In this document: in pieces, positions 1 through 10,520 of the stretch
Layout of the letters: each line of letters opens with the position of its first letter
Numbering within the stretch: position 1 is the stretch's first letter
Assembly: GCA_001771065.1 (NCBI GenBank)
Contig: MESQ01000069.1
Span: 28,108 to 92,107, forward strand
Direction: 5' to 3'
DNA: 64,000 nt
Origin: Burkholderiales bacterium RIFOXYD12_FULL_59_19
Lineage (GTDB): Bacteria; Pseudomonadota; Gammaproteobacteria; Burkholderiales; Burkholderiaceae_C
Notes under the pieces: generated by a model
What the model was told of the DNA's origin: nothing
Seen by the model: only the letters and a program-made list of their open reading frames with translations
Database searches by the model: none
Position numbers and translations under genes: made by a program

Positions 1-338
1 CCACAAATCAGCACCGCGCCATGACTGTTAGCCCAGCGCGTGACCATGGCGTGCTTGAGTGGTTTGCCAATGGGCGAGAACAGGACAACCGGCGCGTCAT
101 CGGGGCGCTCGGCACGAATGGTTGCTAGACACTGTGACAGTGGTTCGGCCATCATCACCATGCCAGGGCCACCGCCAAAGGGGCGGTCGTCAACCCGGCG
201 GTAATTGCCTTGGGCAAAATCGCGCAGGTTGCGCAACTGCACATCGACTTGACCGGATTCAAAGGCGCGCCGGGTGATGCCTGTGGTGAGCAGCGGGGCA
301 AACAATTCCGGAAACAGCGTCACCACGTCAAATCGCAT
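1..338 (-). CDS. trmD: tRNA (guanine-N1)-methyltransferase TrmD, N-terminal part (3' end runs off the window)
   Basis: Reverse-strand translation from ATG at 338: MRFDVVTLFPELFAPLLTTGITRRAFESGQVDVQLRNLRDFAQGNYRRVDDRPFGGGPGMVMM, typical TrmD; adjacent to rimM/rpsP. Confidence 0.95.
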   Translation of the reverse strand, partial: MRFDVVTLFPELFAPLLTTGITRRAFESGQVDVQLRNLRDFAQGNYRRVDDRPFGGGPGMVMMAEPLSQCLATIRAERPDDAPVVLFSPIGKPLKHAMVTRWANSHGAVLIC

Positions 339-348
339 GATGCTGCTC

Positions 349-921
349 TTAATAATCGGCTTGCCAGTCCACCAGAATGCGTCGCTCGCTCAAGCTTACA
401 TCATCAATGTAAACCGCCACAAACGGGATCATGATTTGCGTGGTTTGTGCGTCAAGCGTTTTTTCAATCACCAATACCGTTTGCGGGCCAGTTGTCAACA
501 GGTCACGCACCTGACCCAGGGAAACGCCTTCGCGATTGATGACCTCCAGCCCGATCAGGTCAACCCAGTAGTACTCGTCTTTTTGGGCGGTGGGGAAACT
601 GCTGCGCGAAATGAAGATGCGTGCGCCTCGCAGGGCATCTGCTGCGCTGCGGTCGTTGATGTCCTGCGCGCAGGCGACCACGGTGTCTGAGTGGGTCTTA
701 GCTTCCTTGATTGTCAACAAGCCGACACCATCAAAGGTTTTGGCGCCTTTTTCGGTGGGAAGCAGAAACCAGCGTTTGGAAGAAAAAAGCGCCTCGGGAT
801 CGGCGCTGTAGGGGAAAACCTTGAACCACCCCTTGATGCCCCAGGCGTCAAGGATGCGCCCGACTTCGATAGCGTCTGCCGGCAATTCGGCAGCCTCCAG
901 GCCGGGCAGCATCAGCAACAA
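349..921 (-). CDS. rimM: Ribosome maturation factor RimM
   Basis: VGRILDAWGIKGWFKVFPYS... and YYWVDLIGLEVIN...; position between rpsP and trmD. Confidence 0.95.
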   Translation of the reverse strand: MLLMLPGLEAAELPADAIEVGRILDAWGIKGWFKVFPYSADPEALFSSKRWFLLPTEKGAKTFDGVGLLTIKEAKTHSDTVVACAQDINDRSAADALRGARIFISRSSFPTAQKDEYYWVDLIGLEVINREGVSLGQVRDLLTTGPQTVLVIEKTLDAQTTQIMIPFVAVYIDDVSLSERRILVDWQADY

Positions 922-1173
922 TCAGGCTGCTTTGGCAGCAGATTGTTTGATCAGACGTTCAACGGTGGGGGAAGCTTGCGCACCCACACTGCGCCAGTAA
1001 GTCAAGCGGTCCTGGGCAATACGGATGCTTTCTTCGCTGGCGGTGGCGATCGGGTTATAAAAACCAATGCGCTCGATAAAGCGGCCATCGCGGCGGGTGC
1101 GTTTGTCAGCGACCACAATATTGAAAAACGGGCGAGCTTTAGCACCGCCACGGGCGAGTCGAATGACGACCAT
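922..1173 (-). CDS. rpsP: 30S ribosomal protein S16
   Basis: [41 protein letters not shown]. Confidence 0.98.
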   Translation of the reverse strand: MVVIRLARGGAKARPFFNIVVADKRTRRDGRFIERIGFYNPIATASEESIRIAQDRLTYWRSVGAQASPTVERLIKQSAAKAA

Positions 1174-1304
1174 GATGTATCCTTTGGGGAAGTGGAAAAA
1201 CTTCCACGAAAATTGGCATTTAACCTGGCGTTTGAGACACGCGACATAACCACCCGGTTATGCGACACGCCAGACAGCCGCACATTATATCGTTCTTCAC
1301 TACC

Positions 1305-1841
1305 ATGCCCGTCATTCGTCCCAGCCAATCCAGCGACATCGCGCAAATTACGGCCATCTATGCCCACCATGTGTTGCATGGAACCGGCACTTTCGAGGTC
1401 GATCCGCCCTCTGAGGCTGACATGGCCCAGCGTCGTGCCGATGTCTTGAGCAAGAACCTGCCTTATCTGGTCGCGGTTGACGGCGCTCAGGTGCTGGGAT
1501 TTGCCTATTGCAACTGGTTCAAGCCGCGTCCAGCGTACCGTTATTCGGCTGAAGATTCGATTTATCTGGCACCAATGGCGATCGGGCAGGGTTTGGGGCG
1601 TGCCTTGTTGGCCGAACTGATGGCGCAGGCTGAGCGCGCTGGTGTGCGTAAGCTGATTGCCGTGATTGGTGACTCCAATAACCTGGGGTCCGTTGGTGTT
1701 CACCAAAGCGCTGGTTTTGGCCATGTTGGTACGCTCAAGTCTTGCGGCTGGAAGTTCGGACGCTGGCTGGACGTGGTGATGATGGACAAGGCCCTGGGCT
1801 TGGGCGACAGCGTCGCCCCGCTGTATAGCGGACAGAAGTGA
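1305..1841 (+). CDS. GNAT family N-acetyltransferase (phosphinothricin acetyltransferase-like)
   Basis: MPVIRPSQSSDIAQITAIYAHHVLHGTGTFEVDPPS...; ATG at 1305 preferred over the ORF-track start. Confidence 0.85.
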   Translation: MPVIRPSQSSDIAQITAIYAHHVLHGTGTFEVDPPSEADMAQRRADVLSKNLPYLVAVDGAQVLGFAYCNWFKPRPAYRYSAEDSIYLAPMAIGQGLGRALLAELMAQAERAGVRKLIAVIGDSNNLGSVGVHQSAGFGHVGTLKSCGWKFGRWLDVVMMDKALGLGDSVAPLYSGQK

Positions 1842-1842
1842 A

Positions 1843-2853
1843 TCAAAAAACTTGCAAACTGACCCAGTAGGCAACAGCCGCGACAAAAGCACTGGCTGGG
1901 ATGGTCAGAACCCAGGCCCAGATGATGTTCCCGGCGACTCCCCAACGCACCGCGCTGGCCCGCCGTGTCGCACCCACACCCACAATGGCGCCGGTGATGG
2001 TGTGTGTGGTTGAAACGGGCACACCCAGGGCTGTCGCCAAAAACAAGGTGATGGCCCCGCCGGTTTCAGCACAAAAACCGCCAACCGGTTTGAGTTTTGT
2101 GATTTTTTGCCCCATTGTTTTCACAATGCGCCAGCCACCAAACATGGTGCCCAGGCCAATCGCTGAATAACAGACCAGAATGACCCAGGTGGGTGGTGCC
2201 CGGTCTGCAGCATTGGTGTAACCGGTGGCGATTAACAACATCCAGATGATGCCAATGGTTTTTTGGGCATCGTTGCCGCCATGGCCCAGGCTGTAAGCCC
2301 CGGCGGAGACCAATTGCCAGCGCCGGAACCATTTGTCAACCTTGAGCGGCCTGAAATTGCGAAAACTCCAGGACACCAGGATCATCATGGCGGACCCCAG
2401 TAAAAAACCAAGCAGGGGCGAAACAAAAATAAAAACAACCGTTTTCAAAATGCCGGCGGAAATCAGGGAGTCAACTCCTGCCTTGGCGTTGGCGGCCCCA
2501 ACAATGCCGCCAATCAGCGCGTGTGATGAGCTGCTGGGAATGCCGTAATACCAAGTGATGAAATTCCAGACGATGGCACCCACCAAGGCGCCAAACACCA
2601 CATGGGTATCAACGATGCCTGGCAAGACGATGCCTTTGCCAACTGTGGCGGCCACACTCAAATGAAAAACAAAAATCGCCACCACATTAAAAAATGCGGC
2701 AAAAACGACGGCTTGCCCTGGTTTGAGCACACCAGTGGAGACCACCGTGGCGATTGAGTTGGCGGCATCGTGAAAGCCGTTCATGAAATCGAAGATGATG
2801 GCCATCAACACCAGAACAACGACCACCCATAACGCAGCTTGTACAGTTTCCAT
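1843..2853 (-). CDS. pit: Inorganic phosphate transporter, PiT family
   Basis: FDFMNGFHDAANSIATVVSTGVL..., PVSTTHTITGAIVGVG; start METVQAALW at 2853. Confidence 0.93.
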   Translation of the reverse strand: METVQAALWVVVVLVLMAIIFDFMNGFHDAANSIATVVSTGVLKPGQAVVFAAFFNVVAIFVFHLSVAATVGKGIVLPGIVDTHVVFGALVGAIVWNFITWYYGIPSSSSHALIGGIVGAANAKAGVDSLISAGILKTVVFIFVSPLLGFLLGSAMMILVSWSFRNFRPLKVDKWFRRWQLVSAGAYSLGHGGNDAQKTIGIIWMLLIATGYTNAADRAPPTWVILVCYSAIGLGTMFGGWRIVKTMGQKITKLKPVGGFCAETGGAITLFLATALGVPVSTTHTITGAIVGVGATRRASAVRWGVAGNIIWAWVLTIPASAFVAAVAYWVSLQVF

Positions 2854-2873
2854 AGTCCTGAACCTCGCGTCAA

Positions 2874-3521
2874 TCAGGAGTTTTCGAGGATCACACCCTC
2901 GATCAAATTGGCCACATCTTCGCAACGGTCGGTGATGGTTTCCAGTAATTCATAAATTGCCTTGAGTTTGATCACTTCACGCACATCAGGCTCTTCTCTG
3001 AACAATTTGCTCATGGCGGTGCGCATCACGCGGTCCGCATCGCTTTCCAGCTTGTCAATTTCGTCGCAGGTTTTCAGGGCAGCCTCGGCCGTGGACGCGT
3101 CGGCAATCTTGCTCAGCAATTGCACGGCATCACGGACACGCTCACAGCACTTCACGCTCAAATCGGTGAGGCGGGTGATTTCATCGGTCATGTGGTGGAT
3201 GTCGTACAAGGCCATGGTCTCGGCAGAGTCCTGGATCAGGTCAGCCACATCATCCATGGTGTTGATCAGGCTGTGAATCTGCTCACGGTCGATCGGTGTG
3301 ATGAAGGTCTTGTGAAGCGCTTTGTTGACCTCATGCGTGATGCGATCCGCGGCACCTTCGGCGTGGTTCACTTCACGGTGGTATTTCTCGCGCAGAGGTA
3401 AATCACCGTAATTCGCAACGAGCTTGGAAAATGCATGCGCCGCCTCGACGATGTGGTCAGCGTGCTGGTTGAAAAGTTTGAAAAAATTGGTATCACGCGG
3501 AAGCAGTTTGCCAAAAAACAC
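2874..3521 (-). CDS. DUF47/PhoU-like phosphate transport accessory protein
   Basis: MFFGKLLPRDTNFFKLFNQHADHIVEAAHAF...; directly upstream of pit. Confidence 0.92.
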   Translation of the reverse strand: MFFGKLLPRDTNFFKLFNQHADHIVEAAHAFSKLVANYGDLPLREKYHREVNHAEGAADRITHEVNKALHKTFITPIDREQIHSLINTMDDVADLIQDSAETMALYDIHHMTDEITRLTDLSVKCCERVRDAVQLLSKIADASTAEAALKTCDEIDKLESDADRVMRTAMSKLFREEPDVREVIKLKAIYELLETITDRCEDVANLIEGVILENS

Positions 3522-3607
3522 AGGGGACTCCTTGGAAATATTTCAGAACCATGACGGTTTGATGACGATCCCAAGTTTAACTGTCAGCCAGTCAGTGCCA
3601 TAAATAC

Positions 3608-3639
3608 AAACGCCCCGCAGTTGAGGCTGCGAGGCGTTT
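3608..3639 (-). terminator. Hairpin downstream of acnB (possible terminator)
   Basis: AAACGCCCCGCAG-TTGAGG-CTGCGAGGCGTTT, one mismatch; weak U-tract. Confidence 0.5.
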
Positions 3640-3682
3640 GTAACGGGACGGTTCAAGCAGGAGGCCGTCGGAGCAAGGTGAA

Positions 3683-6301
3683 TCAGGCGTTGGTTTCATC
3701 CTTCACCGAGGCTGCGGCATCGGTGTAGTCCTGCACCTTGTCAAAATTCAGGTACTGGTAGATTTTGCTGCTGGCCGCTGTCAAAACACCCATGTCGGCC
3801 ATGTACTCTTCCTTGGTCGGAATACGTCCCAGCTTGGAACAGATGGCGGCCAATTCGGCGCTGCCCAGGTAGACATAGCTGTTTTTGCCCAGACGGTTCG
3901 GGAAGTTGCGCGTGGAGGTGGAGAACACCGTGGCGCCTTCCTTGACCTGCGCCTGGTTGCCCATACACAGGCTGCAACCCGGCATTTCCATGCGGGCACC
4001 GGCGGAACCCAGCACGCCGTAGTGGCCCTCTTCGGTGAGCTGCTTGGCGTCCATTTTGGTGGGTGGTGCCATCCACAGCTTGACTGGGATGTCGCGCTTG
4101 TTTTCCAACAATTTGGAGGCGGCGCGAAAGTGGCCGATGTTGGTCATGCAGGAGCCGATGAACACTTCGTCGATCTTGGCGCCGGCCACGTCGGACAGGG
4201 TTTTCACGTCGTCCGGGTCGTTCGGGCAGGCCACGATGGGTTCGTGAATGTCAGCCAGGTTGATTTCGATCACGCTGGCGTACTCGGCATCGGCGTCGGC
4301 CTTGAGCAATTGCGGGTTGGCCAGCCAGGCTTCCATGGCCTTGATGCGGCGGTTGATGGTGCGCACATCCGAGTAACCGTTTGCAATCATCCACTTCAAC
4401 ATCACGATGTTGCTGTTGATGTACTCAATGATGGGCTCTTTGTTCAGGTGTACGGTGCAACCGGCGGCGCTGCGCTCGGCAGAGGCGTCGCTGAGCTCGA
4501 ACGCTTGCTCGACCTTGAGGTCTGGCAAGCCTTCAATTTCAAGAATGCGACCGGAGAACACGTTTTTCTTGCCTTGCTTGGCCACCGTGAGTTCACCGGA
4601 CCTGATGGCGTACAGCGGAATGGCGTTGACCAGGTCCCGCAGTGTGACGCCAGGCTGCATCTGGCCCTTGAAGCGCACCAGCACGCTCTCGGGCATGTCG
4701 AGTGGCATCACGCCGGTGGCAGCACCAAACGCCACCAGACCGGAGCCGGCGGGGAAGCTGATGCCGATCGGGAAGCGGGTGTGGCTGTCACCACCGGTGC
4801 CCACGGTATCGGGCAACAGCATGCGGTTGAGCCAGCTGTGGATGATACCGTCACCCGGGCGCAGCGGAATGCCGCCGCGGTTGCTGATGAACTCAGGCAA
4901 CTCGTGGTGCATCTTGACATCCACGGGCTTGGGGTAAGCCGCAGTGTGGCAGAAGGATTGCATCACCAGATCAGCGCTGAAGCCCAGGCAAGCCAGGTCT
5001 TTCAGCTCGTCGCGAGTCATCGGGCCGGTGGTGTCCTGCGAGCCGACGCTGGTCATTTTGGGTTCGCAGTAGGTGCCGGGCAAGACACCCTGGCCTTCGG
5101 GCAAACCGCAGGCACGGCCGACCATTTTTTGCGCCAAGGTGAAACCCTTGCCCGTGGCTTTGGGGTTTTGCGGCAGGCGGAACAGGGTCGACACGGGCAG
5201 ACCCAGGGCTTCGCGTGCCTTGGTGGTCAGGCCGCGGCCAATGATCAGGGGGATACGACCACCGGCGCGCACTTCGTCAAACAAGACCTCGCTCTTGAGC
5301 TTGAACTTGGCGATGACCTGGCCGTCTTTCAGGGCCTTGCCGTCATAGGGGCGCAACTCGATGGTGTCGCCCATGGCCATCTGGCTGACGTCGAGTTCAA
5401 TCGGCAGGGCGCCTGCATCTTCCATGGTGTTGTAGAAAATCGGGGCAATCTTGGCACCCAGGCAAACACCGCCAAAGCGCTTGTTGGGTACGAAGGGAAT
5501 ATCTTCACCGGTGAACCAGAGCACGCTGTTGGTGGCTGACTTGCGGCTGGAGCCGGTGCCGACCACGTCGCCCACATAGGCTACCAGGTTGCCACGGGCG
5601 CGCAGGTCTTCGATGAACTTGACCGGACCACGTTTGCCGTCTTCTTCAGGGGTGATGCCGTCGCGTTTGTTTTTCAACATCGCCAGAGCGTGCAGCGGAA
5701 TATCCGGGCGGCTCCAGGCGTCAGGGGCGGGGGACAGGTCGTCGGTGTTGGTCTCACCGGTGACCTTGAGCACGGTCAGCGTGATACTGGCGGGTACTTC
5801 AGGGCGGCTGGTGAACCACTCGGCGTCGGCCCAGCTTTGCAGGACCGCTTTGGCGTGGGAGTTGCCTTTATCGGCCTTTTCCTTGACATCATGGAATTGG
5901 TCGAACATCAACAATGTTTTCTTCAGGGCTTCAGCCGCAACACCTGCCACGGTTGCATCGTCAAGCAGGTCGATCAGCGGAGTCAGGTTGTAACCACCGA
6001 GCATGGTACCGAGCAATTCGGTGGCTTTTTCACGGCTGATCAGCGTGCACTTCTCAGAACCGTGCGCCACAGCTGCGAGGTAACTCGCTTTGACCTTGGC
6101 CGCGTCATCGACGCCCGCTGGCACGCGGTGGGTGATCAGGTCAAGCAGCGTTCCTTCTTCGCCCTGCGGCGGGTTTTTCAGCAGCTCAATCAGCGCAGCG
6201 GTTTGCTGTGCCGTCAATGGCAGTGCGGGAATGCCGAGTGCGGCGCGTTCAGCGACGTGGGCACGGTAAGTTTGCAACATGGTCAACTCCTTTTCAATCA
6301 A
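3683..6301 (-). CDS. acnB: Bifunctional aconitate hydratase 2 / 2-methylisocitrate dehydratase
   Basis: 872 aa; AcnB-type domain order with swivel domain at the N-terminus, [18 protein letters not shown]. Confidence 0.96.
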   Translation of the reverse strand: MIEKELTMLQTYRAHVAERAALGIPALPLTAQQTAALIELLKNPPQGEEGTLLDLITHRVPAGVDDAAKVKASYLAAVAHGSEKCTLISREKATELLGTMLGGYNLTPLIDLLDDATVAGVAAEALKKTLLMFDQFHDVKEKADKGNSHAKAVLQSWADAEWFTSRPEVPASITLTVLKVTGETNTDDLSPAPDAWSRPDIPLHALAMLKNKRDGITPEEDGKRGPVKFIEDLRARGNLVAYVGDVVGTGSSRKSATNSVLWFTGEDIPFVPNKRFGGVCLGAKIAPIFYNTMEDAGALPIELDVSQMAMGDTIELRPYDGKALKDGQVIAKFKLKSEVLFDEVRAGGRIPLIIGRGLTTKAREALGLPVSTLFRLPQNPKATGKGFTLAQKMVGRACGLPEGQGVLPGTYCEPKMTSVGSQDTTGPMTRDELKDLACLGFSADLVMQSFCHTAAYPKPVDVKMHHELPEFISNRGGIPLRPGDGIIHSWLNRMLLPDTVGTGGDSHTRFPIGISFPAGSGLVAFGAATGVMPLDMPESVLVRFKGQMQPGVTLRDLVNAIPLYAIRSGELTVAKQGKKNVFSGRILEIEGLPDLKVEQAFELSDASAERSAAGCTVHLNKEPIIEYINSNIVMLKWMIANGYSDVRTINRRIKAMEAWLANPQLLKADADAEYASVIEINLADIHEPIVACPNDPDDVKTLSDVAGAKIDEVFIGSCMTNIGHFRAASKLLENKRDIPVKLWMAPPTKMDAKQLTEEGHYGVLGSAGARMEMPGCSLCMGNQAQVKEGATVFSTSTRNFPNRLGKNSYVYLGSAELAAICSKLGRIPTKEEYMADMGVLTAASSKIYQYLNFDKVQDYTDAAASVKDETNA

Positions 6302-6386
6302 AAAATGCAGTCAGCGGTAACGGGCCGGGTGTCTGTGGCTCAGGCATGAGCCGCAGTCAAGGGGCTAAAAATGAACGGATTGATCA

Positions 6387-7433
6387 TCAGGCAGAGAAAA
6401 AAACCTGGGCAGGATCATGGGCTGGCAATTTGGCCGTTTGGTGGGCACGCACCAGCACCTGCCAAAAATAGCGGTAACTGGCACGGTCATGCAAATGGCC
6501 CTCAAGTGAAATGGGCGCCCAGTCGGCTGCATGCGCAGCACAAACAACGCGACTGGCCTGATCAACTTCATTGGCTGCCGGCGAAAATGCTGCCAGGATG
6601 GGACGAATCTGATCCGGGTGAATGCTCCACATGCGACCAAACCCCAGGGCGCGACTGGCGTGCCGGGCGGCCGCTTCCAGTCGGGCGACGTTTTTGAACT
6701 CGGTCACCACGCCATGTGACGCCGTCTTGCCAAAGGCATGGCAAGCCCCCGTGATGGCGAGTTTGGCCCGCACCACCAGCGGGTGACTGAATTGGTCCAG
6801 GTCTTCGGGCCGACTGAGTTCAGTGGTTCCCATGGCACTGGCCGGAATCGCGCCACCATGGGACGAGACAAAGTCCATTAAACCAAAACTGAGTGATTCA
6901 ACCCGGGGATGCGCAGCAATGGCCGCCACATGGTGCACCGCCAGCGGTGACTCGATCAGCACGTGAAGCGGCAAGGGCGTGGTACGACCATTGGTGTTTG
7001 CTGCCTGGTCAAGGTGGATCAGGGCAAGCTCAATGTCCGCGACGGAGTCAACTTTTGGAATCATCACATGGCACAAAGCCTGTGCCGAGCGTCCCACAAT
7101 GGTGGCTACATCATGCGCAAATGCGGGGTGGTCGACCGGATGAACCCGGGCCGCAATTCGGGCGCGGCCATGAGGCGCTAATTTTTGGCTCGCAGACCAT
7201 GCGCTTTCAACCAGCTCTGCCACCATCCGAGCATGGTCCTTCTCGCCACCAACGGGTGCCCCGTCCTCGCAATCGAGTGTGACGTCAAACGCACAGGTAC
7301 CCAGTTCATAGGACAGTTCGGCCTGCAAAGCCAGGCTTTTGACCATGCGCGCCTGGACGCCGCAGTAGTGGTCGCACACCGGCAGCGGTGTGGCCGCGGT
7401 CGGGCCCAGCAATACGTCGCGTGGGTGGGTCAC
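6387..7433 (-). CDS. HpcH/HpaI aldolase/citrate lyase (CitE-like) family protein
   Basis: TLDCEDGAPVGGEKDHARMVAELV..., VMIPKVDSVADIE, IHPDQI. Confidence 0.88.
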   Translation of the reverse strand: MTHPRDVLLGPTAATPLPVCDHYCGVQARMVKSLALQAELSYELGTCAFDVTLDCEDGAPVGGEKDHARMVAELVESAWSASQKLAPHGRARIAARVHPVDHPAFAHDVATIVGRSAQALCHVMIPKVDSVADIELALIHLDQAANTNGRTTPLPLHVLIESPLAVHHVAAIAAHPRVESLSFGLMDFVSSHGGAIPASAMGTTELSRPEDLDQFSHPLVVRAKLAITGACHAFGKTASHGVVTEFKNVARLEAAARHASRALGFGRMWSIHPDQIRPILAAFSPAANEVDQASRVVCAAHAADWAPISLEGHLHDRASYRYFWQVLVRAHQTAKLPAHDPAQVFFSA

Positions 7434-7455
7434 GAGCCTGACTCTGAACGGGGGG

Positions 7456-8442
7456 TTACAACAGGTGGGCGACGCCGGCCTGCTCGTCTTGCAACTCTTT
7501 TAAGGTCTTGTTGATGCATTCCTGGCTGAACGCGTCAATTGGCAGACCTTCGACCGGTTTGTACTCGCCACCTTCGCAGGTGACCGGGAAGCCAAACATG
7601 GTGTCTTTCGGGATGCCATAGTCGCCATTGGAAGGAATGCCCATGGTGACCCATTTGCCACTGGTGCCCAAAGCCCAGTCATGCATGTGGTCGATCGCAG
7701 CGTTGGCGGCCGAGGCAGCCGAAGACACGCCGCGTGCCGCAATGATGGCCGCACCACGCTTGCCCACCGTGGGCAGGAAGGTGTTGGCGTTCCAGTCGGC
7801 GTTGTTGATCATGTCCTTGACGCTTGCACCGTTGATGGTGGCGAAGCGGTAATCAGCGTACATGGTGGGGGAATGGTTGCCCCAGACCGCCATGTTTTCG
7901 ATGTCAGCCACGGCCTTTCCGGTCTTGGAGGCCAGTTGGCTCAAGGCACGGTTGTGGTCCAGGCGCAGCATGGCGGTGAAATTCTTGCGTGGCAGGTCGG
8001 GTGCGCTCTTCATGGCAATGTAGGCATTGGTGTTGGCCGGGTTACCCACCACCAGCACGCGCACATCGCGGCTGGCCACGGCATTGAGGGCCTTGCCCTG
8101 GGCGGTGAAAATTTCGGCATTCACGGCCAGCAACTCCGCGCGCTCCATGCCCGGGCCACGGGGGCGTGAACCGATCAGCAGGGCGTAATCCACGTCCTTG
8201 AAAGCGGTCATGGGGTCGCTATGGGCCTCCATGCCGACGAGCAAGGGGAAGGCGCAGTCTTGCAGTTCCATCATCACGCCTTGCAACGCCTGTTGTGCCT
8301 TTTCAACCGGGACTTCCAGCAGGCTCAAGACGATGGGCTGATCCTTGCCGAGCATTTCGCCTGAAGCGATACGAAACAGGATGGCGTAACCAATTTGACC
8401 TGCGGCACCGGTAACGGCTACACGGACGGGCTTTTTGCTCAT
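7456..8442 (-). CDS. mdh: Malate dehydrogenase
   Basis: [45 protein letters not shown], typical MDH. Confidence 0.97.
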   Translation of the reverse strand: MSKKPVRVAVTGAAGQIGYAILFRIASGEMLGKDQPIVLSLLEVPVEKAQQALQGVMMELQDCAFPLLVGMEAHSDPMTAFKDVDYALLIGSRPRGPGMERAELLAVNAEIFTAQGKALNAVASRDVRVLVVGNPANTNAYIAMKSAPDLPRKNFTAMLRLDHNRALSQLASKTGKAVADIENMAVWGNHSPTMYADYRFATINGASVKDMINNADWNANTFLPTVGKRGAAIIAARGVSSAASAANAAIDHMHDWALGTSGKWVTMGIPSNGDYGIPKDTMFGFPVTCEGGEYKPVEGLPIDAFSQECINKTLKELQDEQAGVAHLL

Positions 8443-8553
8443 GGTGAAATCTCCAAAAGGTTTAAGAAATAATTCAGTAGGCGCAGGGTGAGCAATACAT
8501 GGCCAACCCTTTAGCGCATCAAGTGTACTCTGGAAAACCCTGATTCGTCAATT

Positions 8554-8575
8554 TGTCTTATGTCTTATATAAGAT
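8554..8575. promoter_or_regulatory. Palindrome TCTTATATAAGA (8563-8574) with an extra TCTTAT half-site; candidate operator in the mdh/GntR divergent region
   Basis: Perfect 12-bp palindrome between divergent mdh and the GntR gene. Confidence 0.55.
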
Positions 8576-8620
8576 ATGATTCGACAAAATGGCCATGCCG
8601 CAAATTGAGACAAATCCACC

Positions 8621-9424
8621 ATGCAAACCTTTCCCGATCCTGTCATCGAACCCGTCCTGGTCTCGCCAGAGGCCGCCATTTCGCAGGCGTCCTCGGCAAC
8701 ACCGGCCTTCAGTCCGCTGTACCAGCAAATCAAGGGCTTGATCCTCAACAGCTTGCGTGCCGGCGAATGGAAACCCGGCGAAATGATTCCAAGTGAAATG
8801 GATCTGGCGGGGCGCTTTCATGTGAGCCAGGGTACGGTGCGCAAGGCGATTGATGAATTGGCGGCAGAGAATTTGTTGTTGCGTCGACAAGGCAAAGGCA
8901 CTTTTGTTGCCACCCACGCCGAGCAACAGGTGCAATTCAGATTCCTCAAGTTGGTCCCCGACAGTGGGACCCGGGGTAGCGAAGGCCCGGCTCAGCGCGA
9001 CATTATTGAATGCAAGCGCAGCCGCGCCACGGCGGACGTGGCGCGGGCGCTGGCCTTGCGCAACGGAGACACGGTGCTGCAGGCCCGACGCCTGCTCAGT
9101 TTTGGTGGAGTCCCCATTATTCTGGAAGATATCTGGTTGCCCGCAGCGCCGTTCAAGGGGTTAACGGCTGAGCAGTTGGCCAATTACCAAGGGCCCATGT
9201 ACGCGTTGTTCGAGACCGAATTCAACGTTCGCATGGTGCGTGCCGAAGAGAAAATACGTGCCATTCCGGCGACGCAATTGCATGTAGAACACCTGAAAGT
9301 GCCCTTGGGTACACCTTTGTTGAGCGTAGAGCGGGTGGCCTACACCTACCGTGATGAACCCATGGAACTGCGCCGCGGCTACTATCGAACCGACACCCAT
9401 CACTACCACAACACGCTGGGTTAA
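8621..9424 (+). CDS. GntR family transcriptional regulator (HutC/UTRA type)
   Basis: N-terminal wHTH LYQQIKGLILNSLRAGEWKPGEMIPSEMDLAGRFHVSQGTVRKAIDELAAENLLLRRQGKGTFV plus UTRA-like C-terminus. Confidence 0.93.
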   Translation: MQTFPDPVIEPVLVSPEAAISQASSATPAFSPLYQQIKGLILNSLRAGEWKPGEMIPSEMDLAGRFHVSQGTVRKAIDELAAENLLLRRQGKGTFVATHAEQQVQFRFLKLVPDSGTRGSEGPAQRDIIECKRSRATADVARALALRNGDTVLQARRLLSFGGVPIILEDIWLPAAPFKGLTAEQLANYQGPMYALFETEFNVRMVRAEEKIRAIPATQLHVEHLKVPLGTPLLSVERVAYTYRDEPMELRRGYYRTDTHHYHNTLG

Positions 9425-9607
9425 TTGGTTTTTTGGCAAGATGTCAGCTTGAAGTCCGTTTGAGGTGTCATCCTTGTGAAAGAAAAGGAAGTGTTTGATT
9501 GACATCAAGGAACGATGGGTTGGGCACTTGACGCATTGCAATAGAATTTGTAAGTTATCTTTTTACTCACGGTTACCAAGTTGTTACCTCAACCATGAAA
9601 GCATCGT

Positions 9608-10051
9608 ATGTCTGAATCAGCGGCCAGCACAGCAAAAAAGCGTCCGGAGTTTTACAACATTGATGGCAAATCGCTTATCAGCTACCGATGGCCACTGGCA
9701 TCGATTGCCTCTGGCATGCATCGCGTCAGTGGCGCCATCTTGTTCTTCCTGATGCCGTTCATCATCTGGATGTTTGACAATTCCATCTCATCTGAAATTT
9801 CGTTTTTGAAATTCAAGGCGGCTTTTAATGAAGGCATGTTGGGCTTGCCAGGCTTCATCTGGAAGCTGGTTGCCCTGGGGTTGATCTGGGCCAGCTTGCA
9901 TCACTTCATTGCCGGGATGCGCCACCTCTGGATGGACACCCACCACGAACATGTCACCAAGGATTTTGGACGCCAGACTGCTGCGGTGGTTCTGGTTCTC
10001 ACGCTCACGCTGACGCTGGTGCTGGGCGCCAAGCTTTTCGGTCTTTACTAA
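9608..10051 (+). CDS. sdhC: Succinate dehydrogenase cytochrome b556 subunit
   Basis: MASGMHRVSGAILFF-type SdhC motif, membrane protein, first of sdhCDAB. Confidence 0.95.
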   Translation: MSESAASTAKKRPEFYNIDGKSLISYRWPLASIASGMHRVSGAILFFLMPFIIWMFDNSISSEISFLKFKAAFNEGMLGLPGFIWKLVALGLIWASLHHFIAGMRHLWMDTHHEHVTKDFGRQTAAVVLVLTLTLTLVLGAKLFGLY

Positions 10052-10069
10052 AAAATTCAGGAGTCACTC

Positions 10070-10435
10070 ATGTCTGTCAATTTCGGATCTCACCGCCTGG
10101 TCGTCGGCGCACATTACGGCATGCGCGACTGGCTGTCGCAGCGCGTCACAGCGGTCCTCATGGCTTTGTTTACTGTGCTGGTGCTGGCGCAGCTGATTTT
10201 CAGCAAGGGTCCGATCGGCTACGAGCTGTGGGCCGGCATTTTTTCTCCGCAATGGATGAAATCGCTGACTTTCCTGGTCATTCTTTCCATGATCTACCAC
10301 GTGTGGGTCGGCATGCGTAATATTTTTCAGGATTACGTCAAGCCTTATGGCGTGCGTTTTGTCATGCACGTGTTTGCCATTGCCTGGCTGATTGCGTGCA
10401 CGGGTGGCGCGATTGAAGCCCTGTGGCGCTTGTAA
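10070..10435 (+). CDS. sdhD: Succinate dehydrogenase membrane anchor subunit
   Basis: MSVNFGSHRLVVGAHYGMRDWLSQRVTAVLM; operon context. Confidence 0.95.
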   Translation: MSVNFGSHRLVVGAHYGMRDWLSQRVTAVLMALFTVLVLAQLIFSKGPIGYELWAGIFSPQWMKSLTFLVILSMIYHVWVGMRNIFQDYVKPYGVRFVMHVFAIAWLIACTGGAIEALWRL

Positions 10436-10520
10436 ACCTTTCTTTTCAATAAGAAAGTCTTTGCACATCTGGCCATTCGTCAGGGTGTGCTGATCCCAAT
10501 CATCAAGGCAAAAAATTAAC

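Noticed and set aside
4022-5539. 505-aa plus-strand ORF
   Set aside because: Antisense to acnB; low-complexity G/A/H/V-rich composition typical of shadow ORFs.
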